This document shows positions 22,652 through 31,404 of a DNA stretch of 52,690 nucleotides, one piece after another. Location of the stretch: positions 1 to 52,690 of IMG/VR virus record IMGVR_UViG_3300031237_000006; one strand, written 5' to 3'. A program made the translations under genes and the position numbers. The stretch is from a virus. Position 1 is the stretch's first letter, and each line of letters begins with the position of its first letter. The notes under the pieces were generated by a model. That model was not told where the DNA came from and ran no database searches. It worked only from the letters and a program-made list of their open reading frames with translations.

Positions 22652-23170
22652 TTACGACGCCTGCACGGTACCGACGCGCAGGTACAGGTAACCAGCAGTC
22701 CCAGTGGACTTGGCTGTAGCACTCTGATTCAGTAGATTGACGTGAAGCTGGCCGAGGCCGTCCGCGTCTTCATACGGGATGCTCAGGCCATCGACAAACC
22801 AGGCGAACATGGTCCCGTATGCCGTAGCGACGGCGAACCGTCCACCGGGCCAGCTCGCCGGGAGATTGTCGGTCGTGCCGAGCAGGTTGACATATCCGAT
22901 CAGGTTGGGAGGAAAGTACGTCGCCGTATTGACCGTCTTGCTCAGCGTGCGCTTATGGAACTCGACTCGCCAGTCAAGATCCTGGGCAGCGATGGCTTCA
23001 ATCGTCGTGATGAAGCTTTTGATCGGCCCGCCACTCGCCCCCTCATTCGCAGACTGGCTGGCTCCACCGACAGTCAGATCGGCGAAGTCACTCGCGCTCG
23101 GAACAATCGCATCTGTGAAGTCGGTCGTCGCGGATTCAAAACTGAAATGTGATTCGGAAATCTGAGCCAC
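22652..23170 (-). CDS. Virion protein candidate, beta-rich
   Basis: 172 residues with an AAGGAG-type ribosome site. Beta-strand-rich, no cysteine. Contains WRVEFHKRTLSKTVNTATYF and a Gly/Ala/Thr-rich C-terminus. It belongs to a series of three proteins of similar style (to 24228). Probably tail or decoration; function unknown. Confidence 0.5.
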   Translation of the reverse strand: MAQISESHFSFESATTDFTDAIVPSASDFADLTVGGASQSANEGASGGPIKSFITTIEAIAAQDLDWRVEFHKRTLSKTVNTATYFPPNLIGYVNLLGTTDNLPASWPGGRFAVATAYGTMFAWFVDGLSIPYEDADGLGQLHVNLLNQSATAKSTGTAGYLYLRVGTVQAS

Positions 23171-23191
23171 TCGTCTATCTCCTTATGTGAT

Positions 23192-23824
23192 CTATCTACC
23201 TACAAAGAATCCGCGTCCGATACCGCGTCCGAAATGCTGCTGAACAACATCGCCACCCTGGAGCGTCAGGCGGAAGTGGGCGAGGCCGTTGTATTTAGTT
23301 GTGCCCAACGCCGATGTGACAACATGCACCGTCGTGGTGGCGAATGCTTGCGTCACTGTCGCGCCCGTCCAAGTTGTGGTGGCTGTGACATTGGTCACCG
23401 TAGCATCGCGGAAATGGTCATCGCCGTCAGCGAATCCGGCCCCACCATTTGTGGCATCAATCACGGTCGTCGTATCGTCTTTGATGACGCCGGCCGCGTA
23501 GTCCACACCGCCGCCGCCTTCTCGGCCAAACGCGACATCGACCGTATAGGTTCCTGCCCCTGGAGCCGATCCGCTACTGAGATCAATTTGAAAATCTATG
23601 CCTACCGAGGGGGTCCCTCGGACGCGCCCGGCGATTCTCGGGTCATTGCCCACAAGGAGGTTTGACGCATCATCGGGGGTCGCGGTCCACCCTGCGTTGA
23701 GTGACAAACCGTTTCCATTGGTATAGGTGTTCGGATAGACTTCGGTACTCGCAAAGCAGGCGTAGGCGGGGTCCGTGACAAACACGCTCGTGGCGCGGAA
23801 ATCCCACGCGAGGTCGAACGCCAT
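23192..23824 (-). CDS. Virion protein candidate, jelly-roll-like
   Basis: 210 residues, Gly/Thr/Asp-rich beta sheet character (GIDFQIDLSSGSAPGAGTYT; VTNVTATTTWTGATV). It is preceded by a gap of two bases. The C-terminus is Gly/Phe/Arg-rich. Likely a receptor-contact or decoration protein among the fibre genes. Confidence 0.5.
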   Translation of the reverse strand: MAFDLAWDFRATSVFVTDPAYACFASTEVYPNTYTNGNGLSLNAGWTATPDDASNLLVGNDPRIAGRVRGTPSVGIDFQIDLSSGSAPGAGTYTVDVAFGREGGGGVDYAAGVIKDDTTTVIDATNGGAGFADGDDHFRDATVTNVTATTTWTGATVTQAFATTTVHVVTSALGTTKYNGLAHFRLTLQGGDVVQQHFGRGIGRGFFVGR

Positions 23825-23826
23825 GG

Positions 23827-24228
23827 CTAGAAGGCCAGCATCGCCTCTTCAACATTCGCGAGGACCGCTGCCACTCCAGCGTCAAGCTGAGCCTGATTCG
23901 TGATCGTTGCCGTACTCAGATTTGTGGCCCACGTCATCAGGTTGTTATGGACCGCAGTCATATCCCCTGATGCAATTCCAATGGCTGCGGCACCACCAGC
24001 AACCTGTGTAGGATACTTGTCATAAATCGCCTTGTTCATGGCGAGTCGCTGGAGAAACGCATTACCGAGATCCCGGACGGCCTGCTGAGCAGCGGCAAAC
24101 GTTGGAATAGTTCCGGCCGCCACACCCTGCTGAATGATAACGACGTTCTTCCGCATATTGTTCTGCATCGTGGAAAGATTCTGGCAGAGCTGAACAACAC
24201 CAAAGAAGCGATCAATCGTGGTGGGCAT
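23827..24228 (-). CDS. Helical hypothetical protein
   Basis: 133 residues, mostly helical with Met/Asn/Gln/Ala (LCQNLSTMQNNMRKNV; AAAQQAVRDLGNAFLQRLAM). No cysteine cluster. It sits between a coiled-coil protein and beta-rich virion proteins; it could be a chaperone for fibre assembly. Confidence 0.5.
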   Translation of the reverse strand: MPTTIDRFFGVVQLCQNLSTMQNNMRKNVVIIQQGVAAGTIPTFAAAQQAVRDLGNAFLQRLAMNKAIYDKYPTQVAGGAAAIGIASGDMTAVHNNLMTWATNLSTATITNQAQLDAGVAAVLANVEEAMLAF

Positions 24229-24243
24229 CGAGTCGTGTTGCCC

Positions 24244-24768
24244 CTAGCTCTGCATGCTCCGCAAGGCCATTTCGATGGCGAGACCGAAGTCTCGCTTATG
24301 TGTCCCCGGGAATTCCTTAATGAGTTGGGCATAGGTCTGGTGCCGCTTCGCTTCCCCACCCATCCCATCAGGATAGGGAGCCTGAACCAGTTCCTTCGTC
24401 CGTACCAGCACGTCAGGATTGATCTGAGTCTTCTCTAGCTTGCTAACAAGAAGATCGTTCAGATTCGACACCTTCTGCTCAAGCTCACGGATCGTACTAT
24501 TCTGAATATTTGACTCAACAATCAGCGCAGCCTTCTCTTGCTGCGTCTTCGCACACGTCGGGCAGGGAGGAGGCTCCAAGAAAATCTGAGGCCGCTCAGT
24601 CAGTTCGGCTTCTTTCTGAGCCAAGAGCGATGCCTGTTTCCCGACTGTTTCCTGAAGGCTCGCCAGGTTACGCTGTATAGTCGGACATGTCGGACACGGA
24701 GCCGGAGGCTTCTCCTGCCATCCACCCTGACGCGCAAGCCACAAACCGAGTGATTCAGTCCAGCTCAT
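24244..24768 (-). CDS. Coiled-coil protein with two CPTC knuckles
   Basis: 174 residues. CPTC pairs near residues 25 and 69 flank a coiled coil (QETVGKQASLLAQKEAELTE), and a second coiled coil follows (IRELEQKVSNLNDLLVSKLE). The two CPTC pairs could share one zinc ion in an antiparallel hairpin. A ribosome-binding GGAGG lies just upstream, inside the end of the preceding mini-gene. Confidence 0.55.
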   Translation of the reverse strand: MSWTESLGLWLARQGGWQEKPPAPCPTCPTIQRNLASLQETVGKQASLLAQKEAELTERPQIFLEPPPCPTCAKTQQEKAALIVESNIQNSTIRELEQKVSNLNDLLVSKLEKTQINPDVLVRTKELVQAPYPDGMGGEAKRHQTYAQLIKEFPGTHKRDFGLAIEMALRSMQS

Positions 24769-24770
24769 CC

Positions 24771-24944
24771 TTATCCTCCTAGAAGATGGAACAGCACCCA
24801 GACGTGATGTCTGAATCGGCTATACGTATCGAAGTACCGGCGTTGGCGGAGCCTGGCATCAGCGGCACTCGTATCGCCGCCAGCAGCAGCGTTATCTGCT
24901 CCAGCTAACTTCCAGCGTCCAACAGGCCCAAACGCAGTCAGCAT
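24771..24944 (-). CDS. 57-residue hypothetical protein
   Basis: ATG 24944 overlaps the preceding stop (TAATG). Ends TAA at 24771-24773, two bases before the next start. MLTAFGPVGRWKLAGADNAA then an Arg-rich segment (RLRQRRYFDTYSRFRHHVW). The first part resembles small phage tail-region proteins that begin with AFGPVGRW; function unknown. Confidence 0.55.
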   Translation of the reverse strand: MLTAFGPVGRWKLAGADNAAAGGDTSAADARLRQRRYFDTYSRFRHHVWVLFHLLGG

Positions 24945-25969
24945 TAGGCCGGGTCAATGCTCGTGACAATGGCGGTCACCGCTTCCGTAGCGACTGTCGC
25001 CGTCCACTCAGTCGTGGTATCGTTGTTACTCGTGACTGTCAGCGTCCCGGCAGCAATGCTGACTTTGTTCCTGAGTGCCATCAACGCCTGGCCAACAGTC
25101 CGGCCACCAGACGCTCCACGGGTCAACGTGCGCCCGAGAATGTCATCAGCATAGGTACTGCCGATGGTTGTGATCTTGCCGTCAAGGTAGTCTGTCGCGT
25201 GGTACATCCGCTGCATTACCTTGCCGGCGGTGTTGTCCGTCTGGTGAGCCCCGTAGATGACTTCATCCCAGACGCCATCGGCGATCTCTGCAACCGCATC
25301 CGCAGCAAGCTCTGCTGCTCCGATAGCATCTGTAGCGATCTCGCTGGCTCCGATGGCATTGGCAGCAATAGCAGCGGCGTCAATGGCTCCGGCCGCAAAA
25401 CTTGCCGTCGTGATGGCTCCGGTATCGACCACGTTGACCGTCTGCCCGGTCGCCGGAGCGCTCCTGGTTGAGATGGCAGCATCTACGTACTGAGTAGCAA
25501 AGTACGTCCTGGCCAGGGCCTTCTCGACACTATTATCAGCCATGGACGTGAGTGCAATCGTCTGCTTCACGTCAATCGGCATATACCCGGCGGTAACCGG
25601 CGCGGCAATCGCCGTCCCATTGATCCCGGCGACGTTGGCGTAGGCACTGGCCGTCGTGATGAGGAGATACTGGGTCGCCGCATTCGTGGCGACAAAGCGA
25701 AGCATGACGTAGGGAGACGCCGTCGGCAACTCTGGAGCAGCCAGGAATCCCCCGTAGACTCCAGTGGCGGCGATCTCTGGAAACGCACCACTGAGATTCT
25801 GGAACGCATTCCCCTTGGCTGTTGCACCGCCAGGCGTAGCACCGTCAGCAGTGTCACTCCATGCGATCCAGGTTCCGGTGACCGCTAGACCGGAGAGTGT
25901 CAGTCCACCCGTCGAGATCATCGGGAAGGACACATAGGTACTGGCGTTTGCGACGCGGCGAAGTTCCAT
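24944..25969 (-). CDS. Tail fibre-like protein with heptad-type Ala/Ile repeats
   Basis: 341 residues. N-terminal beta domain (1-130) with Trp/Gly strands, then a shaft of AAAIAANAIGASEIATDAIG type repeats (190-225) that form trimeric coiled fibres, ending IADGVWDE, a known fibre motif. C-terminal beta domain. A typical modular fibre or spike-stalk protein. Confidence 0.65.
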   Translation of the reverse strand: MELRRVANASTYVSFPMISTGGLTLSGLAVTGTWIAWSDTADGATPGGATAKGNAFQNLSGAFPEIAATGVYGGFLAAPELPTASPYVMLRFVATNAATQYLLITTASAYANVAGINGTAIAAPVTAGYMPIDVKQTIALTSMADNSVEKALARTYFATQYVDAAISTRSAPATGQTVNVVDTGAITTASFAAGAIDAAAIAANAIGASEIATDAIGAAELAADAVAEIADGVWDEVIYGAHQTDNTAGKVMQRMYHATDYLDGKITTIGSTYADDILGRTLTRGASGGRTVGQALMALRNKVSIAAGTLTVTSNNDTTTEWTATVATEAVTAIVTSIDPA

Positions 25970-25972
25970 TAT

Positions 25973-26668
25973 TTAGGTCCGAAAAATTCCCAATCCGATT
26001 GGACTGGCAAAAGAAGAACGGGTAGGCGCATCATTGGCATTCCCAAGCGCACCTGTCACAGTGGGATTTGTCGTGACGGTACTTCGAGGCGTTGTCGTCC
26101 CTAGCGTTTCGATATGTTCGATGAGACCTGTAGGATAGATTTCTGGACTGGCTCCAGCCGCAAGATTGGTGACTTGATCCTGCGTGAGCACGATGCTCCA
26201 GAGTCCGAATCGGGACAGCAATCCGTCCCAGCATTTGCTCTGGTCTGCGACACGATTCCCAATCCACCACGCGGATGCTGTCGTATCCACGGTTCCACTC
26301 GGATCGACTCCCTCCTGCGTAACGACCTGACTCACCCCGTCGAGATACATGATGGGATTATTCGTTGTGGCTGTGCCAGCGTACGTAACACAATAATGGT
26401 GCCATTCACCCGCAGTTCCACGAGGGGCTCTCCATGTTCCATCAGCTCCAGACCAAATCCGAAAGAACCTGAAAGCGTCATTTGCTGCCCAGTTTCCAAA
26501 AATTACTCGCTCAGAGGCTGTTTCGCAAAACGCTCCGAATCCATCCCCGCCGTCTCCATTCCGAAATGCCCAGATAGCAATAGACAGGGACGCCGGAGTC
26601 GTCGTATTCGCTGAGACGATTCGGTCGGTCGTCGCCGTTCCGAATGTTGCGTTGAACCCGCGCGACAT
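25973..26668 (-). CDS. LamG/concanavalin-like lectin-domain protein
   Basis: 231 residues. TPASLSIAIWAFRNGDGG, GEWHHYCVTYAGTATTNNPI and MYLDGVSQ in order are the strands of a LamG-type jelly roll (the WHHY...YLDG pattern). Such domains bind sugars, fitting a receptor-binding or decoration protein next to the beta-helix spike. The C-terminus is a short Thr/Asn-rich tail. Confidence 0.75.
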   Translation of the reverse strand: MSRGFNATFGTATTDRIVSANTTTPASLSIAIWAFRNGDGGDGFGAFCETASERVIFGNWAANDAFRFFRIWSGADGTWRAPRGTAGEWHHYCVTYAGTATTNNPIMYLDGVSQVVTQEGVDPSGTVDTTASAWWIGNRVADQSKCWDGLLSRFGLWSIVLTQDQVTNLAAGASPEIYPTGLIEHIETLGTTTPRSTVTTNPTVTGALGNANDAPTRSSFASPIGLGIFRT

Positions 26669-26670
26669 AG

Positions 26671-28533
26671 CTACGCGATTGCCAGCGTGATCGTCTGTGG
26701 CGTCGAGACCATGAATACGGCAAGTTGAATCACGTTAGAGAAGACCTCGGTCCCGAAGACCGTCCCGTCCGTGAGCGCGGCGCCAGCTCGATAGTGTCCA
26801 GACTGGCCGACAGGTACGGAGTACGAGTCAGCAGTCGAGCCAAGGGCTCTCGTGGCTGACTGGACATCAGTGAATGTAACACCACCGTCCGTACTCCGCT
26901 GGAAGCGTACACGTACACCCGTGTAGTTAACCGTATGCTCTAGAACCTGATTCGTGATCGCTACGTTGAGAATCGCCATGATCCCTGATCCCTCATTCTG
27001 TGCCGCGTTGAGTGTGTCGAAGTTGACGCCAATGTCTGAGCCATCTGCCGCCGTACCGATGAGTGGGCTTCCAGTAAGCAGAACCCCGGTTGAAAGATTG
27101 ATCCCGGCTGCGCTCGCGGAAGGCTGGAATACGACTCCGGCCAGTTGGCTTGCACTGCTCGCGCCAATCTCATGATTCGCTACGAACTCCCGGTCGGGAA
27201 CGAATCCGTCAAAGGCTGCTGTCGTCGGCTGTGCGCCTTGCGCTGTCACTCCACCGCTCAGCCCTCGTGCGTAGGCGTTGTGCTTGACGGTCAAGCGCGG
27301 CATCAGGTTCGGACCGTCCCAGGCGAAGAACATGCTCGTCGGTAGCAACGGGCCTTGGTTCGGTCCCTGGAGCGGGATACAGGTATTGTGCTCGATCCAC
27401 ACGTCATCGCATTTGTGGAGGAGCATGAAGAAACGCCCGACAATATCCACAAACATGTTATTCAGGAAGGCAAGCCTCGCGTGTGACATGCCATCCCAAA
27501 TTGTATTCACCGAGATTCCGCCGTTAGCGTTGCGGACGATGTTGTGGCGGAACATCACATCCTGCGTCGGAAGGCCCCGGTTCGAGAGCCCACCGTTGTA
27601 CAGGATGCTCGTCCCGTCCTGGCCTTGTGGCCAGCAGTTCGTCATTCGGTTGCCTTCGACAAGAATCCGGCGTCCAACCTTGATCTCGAAGTTGTTCTTG
27701 ATCGACCACTGTGTCCCTGACGGCGGAGGTATAAAATCAGGGTTTGCCGAACCATCCCGCAACAGTCGAAGCCAGTGGATCGGCTTGAAGAAGTCATTCC
27801 GCCTGAAGACGCCATCCGATGACCAAGTTGTCGTGGCTGCGCCTTCGTCACCCAGGATGACGCACTCGGCCGCGCCTTCGAGTTGACAGTTCTCAACATG
27901 GAAGCGCGTATTGTTGCGGAAGAAGATCGCCTGCGAGTCGCTATTGCCTTCGTTCTGCGCCTCGCTGATCCAGCAATCCCACAACTGAATATCGTCGGCA
28001 CCATAGATGAACATATCGCGGACAAGAAGCTGGTCCGCAAACCCATGAATGTAGCAATGCTCCAGAATCCAGCGATGACTGAACCAGATGTCGATGAGCC
28101 CAAACTGGAAACTGGATATGGCATGTTTTGCTTCCATGCCCTTGACGATCCAGCCATTAGATCCAAACGTTGCAGTCTGGCTGATAGCCCGCTGTGTATC
28201 ACCGGCGACAACCTGAAAACACTCGGCCGTATCAGCAGGCGTTACCCTGGTTCCGTCAGGCGGCAGGTTGCCAGACGAGATGATCCGCGTCCAGCCGGGG
28301 CCAGTTGTCGGCGGGAAGATGAGTTGGCTGTAGGTCACTCCGGCGGGCACGACAAGCGTATCGCCCTTGTGCGTACCGTCTGGATTCAGGGCCGCATTGA
28401 TAGCGGCCTGAAGATCACCTGGATTGCCTCCGACGCTGACGGTCGTACCGCCAAGATTAGCGGGCGGAGCCTGGGCAGTCCCACGCTTTTCGTTGACTGG
28501 CGTAGGGCTTGTCGGGGGGATTGCGTCAGCCAA
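26671..28533 (-). CDS. Right-handed beta-helix tail spike, depolymerase candidate
   Basis: 620 residues. Residues 30-75 (GGNPGDLQAAINAAL, then GDTLVVPAGVTYSQL) are the usual cap of pectate-lyase-like beta helices. From 125 to 400 there are repeating short strands with Asn/Gly turns (FFRNNTRFHVENCQLEGAAE; VMFRHNIVRNANGGISV). A C-terminal beta-sandwich domain (about 520-600) may trimerise or bind receptor. By family knowledge it could bind and cleave host surface polysaccharide; catalytic residues cannot be picked by eye. Confidence 0.7.
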   Translation of the reverse strand: MADAIPPTSPTPVNEKRGTAQAPPANLGGTTVSVGGNPGDLQAAINAALNPDGTHKGDTLVVPAGVTYSQLIFPPTTGPGWTRIISSGNLPPDGTRVTPADTAECFQVVAGDTQRAISQTATFGSNGWIVKGMEAKHAISSFQFGLIDIWFSHRWILEHCYIHGFADQLLVRDMFIYGADDIQLWDCWISEAQNEGNSDSQAIFFRNNTRFHVENCQLEGAAECVILGDEGAATTTWSSDGVFRRNDFFKPIHWLRLLRDGSANPDFIPPPSGTQWSIKNNFEIKVGRRILVEGNRMTNCWPQGQDGTSILYNGGLSNRGLPTQDVMFRHNIVRNANGGISVNTIWDGMSHARLAFLNNMFVDIVGRFFMLLHKCDDVWIEHNTCIPLQGPNQGPLLPTSMFFAWDGPNLMPRLTVKHNAYARGLSGGVTAQGAQPTTAAFDGFVPDREFVANHEIGASSASQLAGVVFQPSASAAGINLSTGVLLTGSPLIGTAADGSDIGVNFDTLNAAQNEGSGIMAILNVAITNQVLEHTVNYTGVRVRFQRSTDGGVTFTDVQSATRALGSTADSYSVPVGQSGHYRAGAALTDGTVFGTEVFSNVIQLAVFMVSTPQTITLAIA

Positions 28534-28535
28534 TG

Positions 28536-29237
28536 CTAGCCTTCGGCGACCTTCGCCTCGCGCTTCGCCTTGGCCGCTGCCTGCGCCCGGGCCAGGGCCT
28601 CAATCTGCTTGGGTGTGCGCTCCTTCTTCTGGGCCTGGGCCAGCGGGGAGTTCGCCGTACCCTGTGGCGGCATCTCGGCAGGCCAATTGGCCTTGGCAGC
28701 AGGACTGAAAGCGAAGTTGCCTGGGATCTGGGCGTCGCTCATGAACGTCGCCGTCCCGCCGGTATCGTGAATACGCTCCGGGCGGAACCGCTCGACGTTG
28801 GCGAGGTCCGGGTCCTCGTTCCCAGGCTCAAGGACGAGCTGCGCCCGTTTCCACTGCTGAATCGCCTGCTTCGTCGGCTTGGCGTTCTCGATCCGCATGA
28901 ACCGGCCGACCGAGCCAGCCGGGTTTCGGCGCATATCTTCCCGAGGAACGAGGGCGGGGCGGATGTCCTGCTCCATCACCTCAGCCGCGAGCTTAGCGAT
29001 CAGGTCCTTCTTCTCGCCCTGGACCGGCTTGGCGATCTGGTGATCAACCATCTTGCCGAGTTCCTTGGCCTGCATCGCAGCCTTGCCACGGTTCGCGCCG
29101 GTCTGCCACGCGGGGCTCCCGGCGATGTCCTCCAGCCGGGCTTTCTCGCGGTTATATTCGTCAACCTGGTGATACCGGAGTGGGTTCTGGGGCTGGTCCT
29201 TCAGGGCGTGTTCGAGCTGCTTGACGGCCTCACTCAC
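28536..29237 (-). CDS. Structural or scaffold-like hypothetical protein
   Basis: 233 residues, highly charged, with helices rich in Lys/Ala at the C-terminus (IEALARAQAAAKAKREAKVA) and a mid segment with DTGGTATFM. No cysteines. It overlaps the preceding gene by four bases. Place between small head/tail proteins and the spike suggests virion assembly. Confidence 0.5.
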   Translation of the reverse strand: MSEAVKQLEHALKDQPQNPLRYHQVDEYNREKARLEDIAGSPAWQTGANRGKAAMQAKELGKMVDHQIAKPVQGEKKDLIAKLAAEVMEQDIRPALVPREDMRRNPAGSVGRFMRIENAKPTKQAIQQWKRAQLVLEPGNEDPDLANVERFRPERIHDTGGTATFMSDAQIPGNFAFSPAAKANWPAEMPPQGTANSPLAQAQKKERTPKQIEALARAQAAAKAKREAKVAEG

Positions 29238-29470
29238 GATGCGCCTCCAGTTTGCGTATATCCATTATCCGAGGTAATGTTTGTCATTACATTGCCACTA
29301 CTACCGATTCCGCTTAATCCGCTAGTATCTCCGCCGCATGTAATCGTATACGGCTGGTAATAGGGATACGGCCAAGTGGTAGGATAGGGCCAGTAATACT
29401 GAACTGGACGTGGCGTATGTCCGCATGTCGGGCAATGGCCACAACTCGGGCAGGGCTTCTGGTCACTCAT
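29234..29470 (-). CDS. Small protein with CPSCGHCPTCGH zinc ribbon and Tyr/Pro-rich region
   Basis: 78 residues from ATG 29470. CPSCGHCPTCGH at residues 7-18, then PRPVQYYWPYPTTWPYPYYQ, an unusual aromatic/Pro stretch, then a Gly/Ser tail. Phage proteins with this CPSCG-CPTCG start occur next to structural genes. Possibly a virion surface or assembly protein; function unknown. Confidence 0.55.
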   Translation of the reverse strand: MSDQKPCPSCGHCPTCGHTPRPVQYYWPYPTTWPYPYYQPYTITCGGDTSGLSGIGSSGNVMTNITSDNGYTQTGGAS

Positions 29471-29711
29471 GTGGGGTCTCCTGTGGGACTTCTTGTGGAA
29501 CAACAGTTGGTTTGTTCTGGTTGATAATCTCTTGCATCACAATCCTGAGCATCTTGTAGGCCGTCTCTGGCGTGACTGGCCCGGTCATTCCCTCGATCTG
29601 GTAGTTGATCGCGTTCGTCTCGTACATCGTAATGACGATCTCAGCGACCGGGCGAGGATCGAGCAACTGGCCCATATACTGCGCGAGTGGGGCAAAGAAT
29701 TGCTGGCTCAT
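29463..29711 (-). CDS. 82-residue hypothetical protein
   Basis: ATG 29711 overlaps the stop of the O-antigen ligase-like gene (ATGA). Helical core (MLRIVMQEIINQN) and a Pro/Glu/Val tail (VVPQEVPQETPHE). The coupling shows it is made together with the membrane gene. No family recognised. Confidence 0.55.
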   Translation of the reverse strand: MSQQFFAPLAQYMGQLLDPRPVAEIVITMYETNAINYQIEGMTGPVTPETAYKMLRIVMQEIINQNKPTVVPQEVPQETPHE

Positions 29712-30784
29712 CCAAGTCGCGCCATGATCTGAATGAGACAGAGCGCGGCCAGGCCGACGATAGGTGCGACGCGGACTGGGAAGTTCCCCAGAGAGGCGAT
29801 CAGCATGGCTAGGACGCATCCGGTGTAGGGATCTCCAAGCGACAGCCCTGAAGACACTGACCAGGCGTACCACACCAAGGCGACCACACCGAGTACGCCG
29901 TACTCGTACAGAAACTCGACGTAATCATTGTGAGCTTCCTTGTACTCTTCGCTCAGCTTGTGGTTGTAGATCCACGTCCGGCCATCTTCGTGAAACGAAT
30001 CCCCGCCATGACCGATCAACCAATACGGCCAGACCTGAGTCTTCCACAGAGCGACTCGCCAGACTGTTAACCGAGTCCTGACGGCATCATTCAGCAACCG
30101 TGCCTTGACATGCCCACTATTCCACTTGACGAACCGATGAAGCACTCCGGCGATCAGTCCGAATACCGCGACGGGCCAGAGTTGTGGCTGGACCCACATC
30201 AGCCCGGCTGAGGCGGCAGCGTAACCGACGCTGGACCTTGCTAGGATCAACCCAGGCAGGTACAGAGCCGCGAGCACCCAACCGTACCCAGTCACAAACC
30301 CGAGCGGGATGAGCATCCCGAGATAGATACCTAAGCCCGTCCGATGCCCGAGCGTTCCGATCACATGCCCAGGAATACGTAGGAGCGGCCATTCTTTCCA
30401 CTGACTGAAGGCAAGTCCGCTCTGGAACACACCGACTGCCAGCGCCAACCATACCCCTGCCAGTCTCATCTCCGGCGGAGCTTGCAAGCCTACATAGACG
30501 ACCGCAGCAGCAGTGGGCCAGAGGAGGCCACCCGAACGGATGACCCACCCCCTGACCCACCACCACCCCGTCGCCTGTGCCGCGAGGAGGCCCCAGGCGG
30601 GCACGACACAAGCGGCGAACAGGGCTCCGATACCCAGTCTGAAAATCGCTCCCGGCACTTCGCGTGTGGACCACGCGCGACCACGCCACGCCAGAGACAC
30701 CAGAACGATGCCCAGCGGGAGCAGTGCGATAAGCACCGGCAAGAGCCCTGCCGGATTCATCAACGTACTCACTGGCGTACCCAT
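29708..30784 (-). CDS. O-antigen ligase/polymerase-like (Wzy/WaaL-type) membrane protein
   Basis: 358 residues with about ten hydrophobic helices. The signature is the long periplasmic loop before the last helices: GHGGDSFHEDGRTW, then AHNDYVEFLYEYGVLG (about 284-299), the HNxxL/VxxxxExGxxG motif of the O-antigen ligase family. Arg-rich RTRLTVWRVALW precedes it. Known members polymerise O-antigen or join it to lipid A core. In phages such genes change the host surface. It is embedded in the virion operon between a methyltransferase and tail genes and overlaps both. Confidence 0.75.
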   Translation of the reverse strand: MGTPVSTLMNPAGLLPVLIALLPLGIVLVSLAWRGRAWSTREVPGAIFRLGIGALFAACVVPAWGLLAAQATGWWWVRGWVIRSGGLLWPTAAAVVYVGLQAPPEMRLAGVWLALAVGVFQSGLAFSQWKEWPLLRIPGHVIGTLGHRTGLGIYLGMLIPLGFVTGYGWVLAALYLPGLILARSSVGYAAASAGLMWVQPQLWPVAVFGLIAGVLHRFVKWNSGHVKARLLNDAVRTRLTVWRVALWKTQVWPYWLIGHGGDSFHEDGRTWIYNHKLSEEYKEAHNDYVEFLYEYGVLGVVALVWYAWSVSSGLSLGDPYTGCVLAMLIASLGNFPVRVAPIVGLAALCLIQIMARLG

Positions 30785-31365
30785 GTGACGCAGAGATAGC
30801 CGTCTGGGTCGTCATCTTTCTTGGCCCAGATATTCGTGTCTTGTCGTGTGTGAGCATGTCCACGCCAGAGAAACCCAGTCTCCTGACACCAGTCCTGTAC
30901 TTCCTTGATCGTGACAACCCGATGCTTCTCAGCGATACTTGACTGCGTGGCGACTGGCCCTGCCATCATGACCAGCAACCCGCCGGGCTTCAGCACCCTG
31001 GCGCATTCCCGGAGCATAGTGATGGGGCCATCTGGCCTTAGATCATCTCCATACCGCCCTGTCCCGACGTGACAAATGACACAGGTACTTGATATGGCAT
31101 CAAATGTTTCATCATCAAACGGCTGCTGACATGCGTCTCCAAGCTTGACATCAACCTCTGGACCGATCAGCGATGGTGGAGTCCGTATATCGAGATACGT
31201 GACCTGCCATTCCTGCTTGACCAGCGATCGAACCTCTTTCATTGGCGACCCGATGATTAAGCATCGGCGCTGCTGTCCGAGGCCCAACGCCTGAGTCGCC
31301 CAGATTTCTGCGGCTCGGTACGTCGGCAAATCCATCCATGATTCGTCTAGTGTTTGATAGACCAT
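30769..31365 (-). CDS. Class I SAM-dependent methyltransferase
   Basis: 198 residues. Rossmann core: RCLIIGSP (motif I, diverged, no GxGxG), VTYLDIRTPP, VKLGDACQQPFDDETFDAIS (motifs II-III) and ECARVLKPGGLLVMMAG (post-II LKPGG). This layout is that of small-molecule, sugar or lipid methyltransferases (Methyltransf_11-like) more than DNA methylases, which would carry DPPY or PCQ motifs. It overlaps the O-antigen ligase-like gene by 16 bases, so glycan methylation is a fair guess. Confidence 0.75.
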   Translation of the reverse strand: MVYQTLDESWMDLPTYRAAEIWATQALGLGQQRRCLIIGSPMKEVRSLVKQEWQVTYLDIRTPPSLIGPEVDVKLGDACQQPFDDETFDAISSTCVICHVGTGRYGDDLRPDGPITMLRECARVLKPGGLLVMMAGPVATQSSIAEKHRVVTIKEVQDWCQETGFLWRGHAHTRQDTNIWAKKDDDPDGYLCVTWVRQ

Positions 31366-31404
31366 ACGGCGGGAGCCTCCCGACCCCGCGTGTGACGGTA
31401 AGAG

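Noticed and set aside
27278-28539. Long rightward frames within the spike gene
   Set aside because: They mirror the GC-biased codons of the leftward beta-helix gene and lack start signals.
30117-30917. 266-residue leftward frame overlapping the O-antigen ligase-like gene
   Set aside because: Arg/Ser-rich shadow of the membrane protein in another frame; no motif and no coupling.
30769-31365. DNA methyltransferase
   Set aside because: No DPPY/NPPY or PCQ motif; the layout fits small-molecule or glycan methyltransferases.
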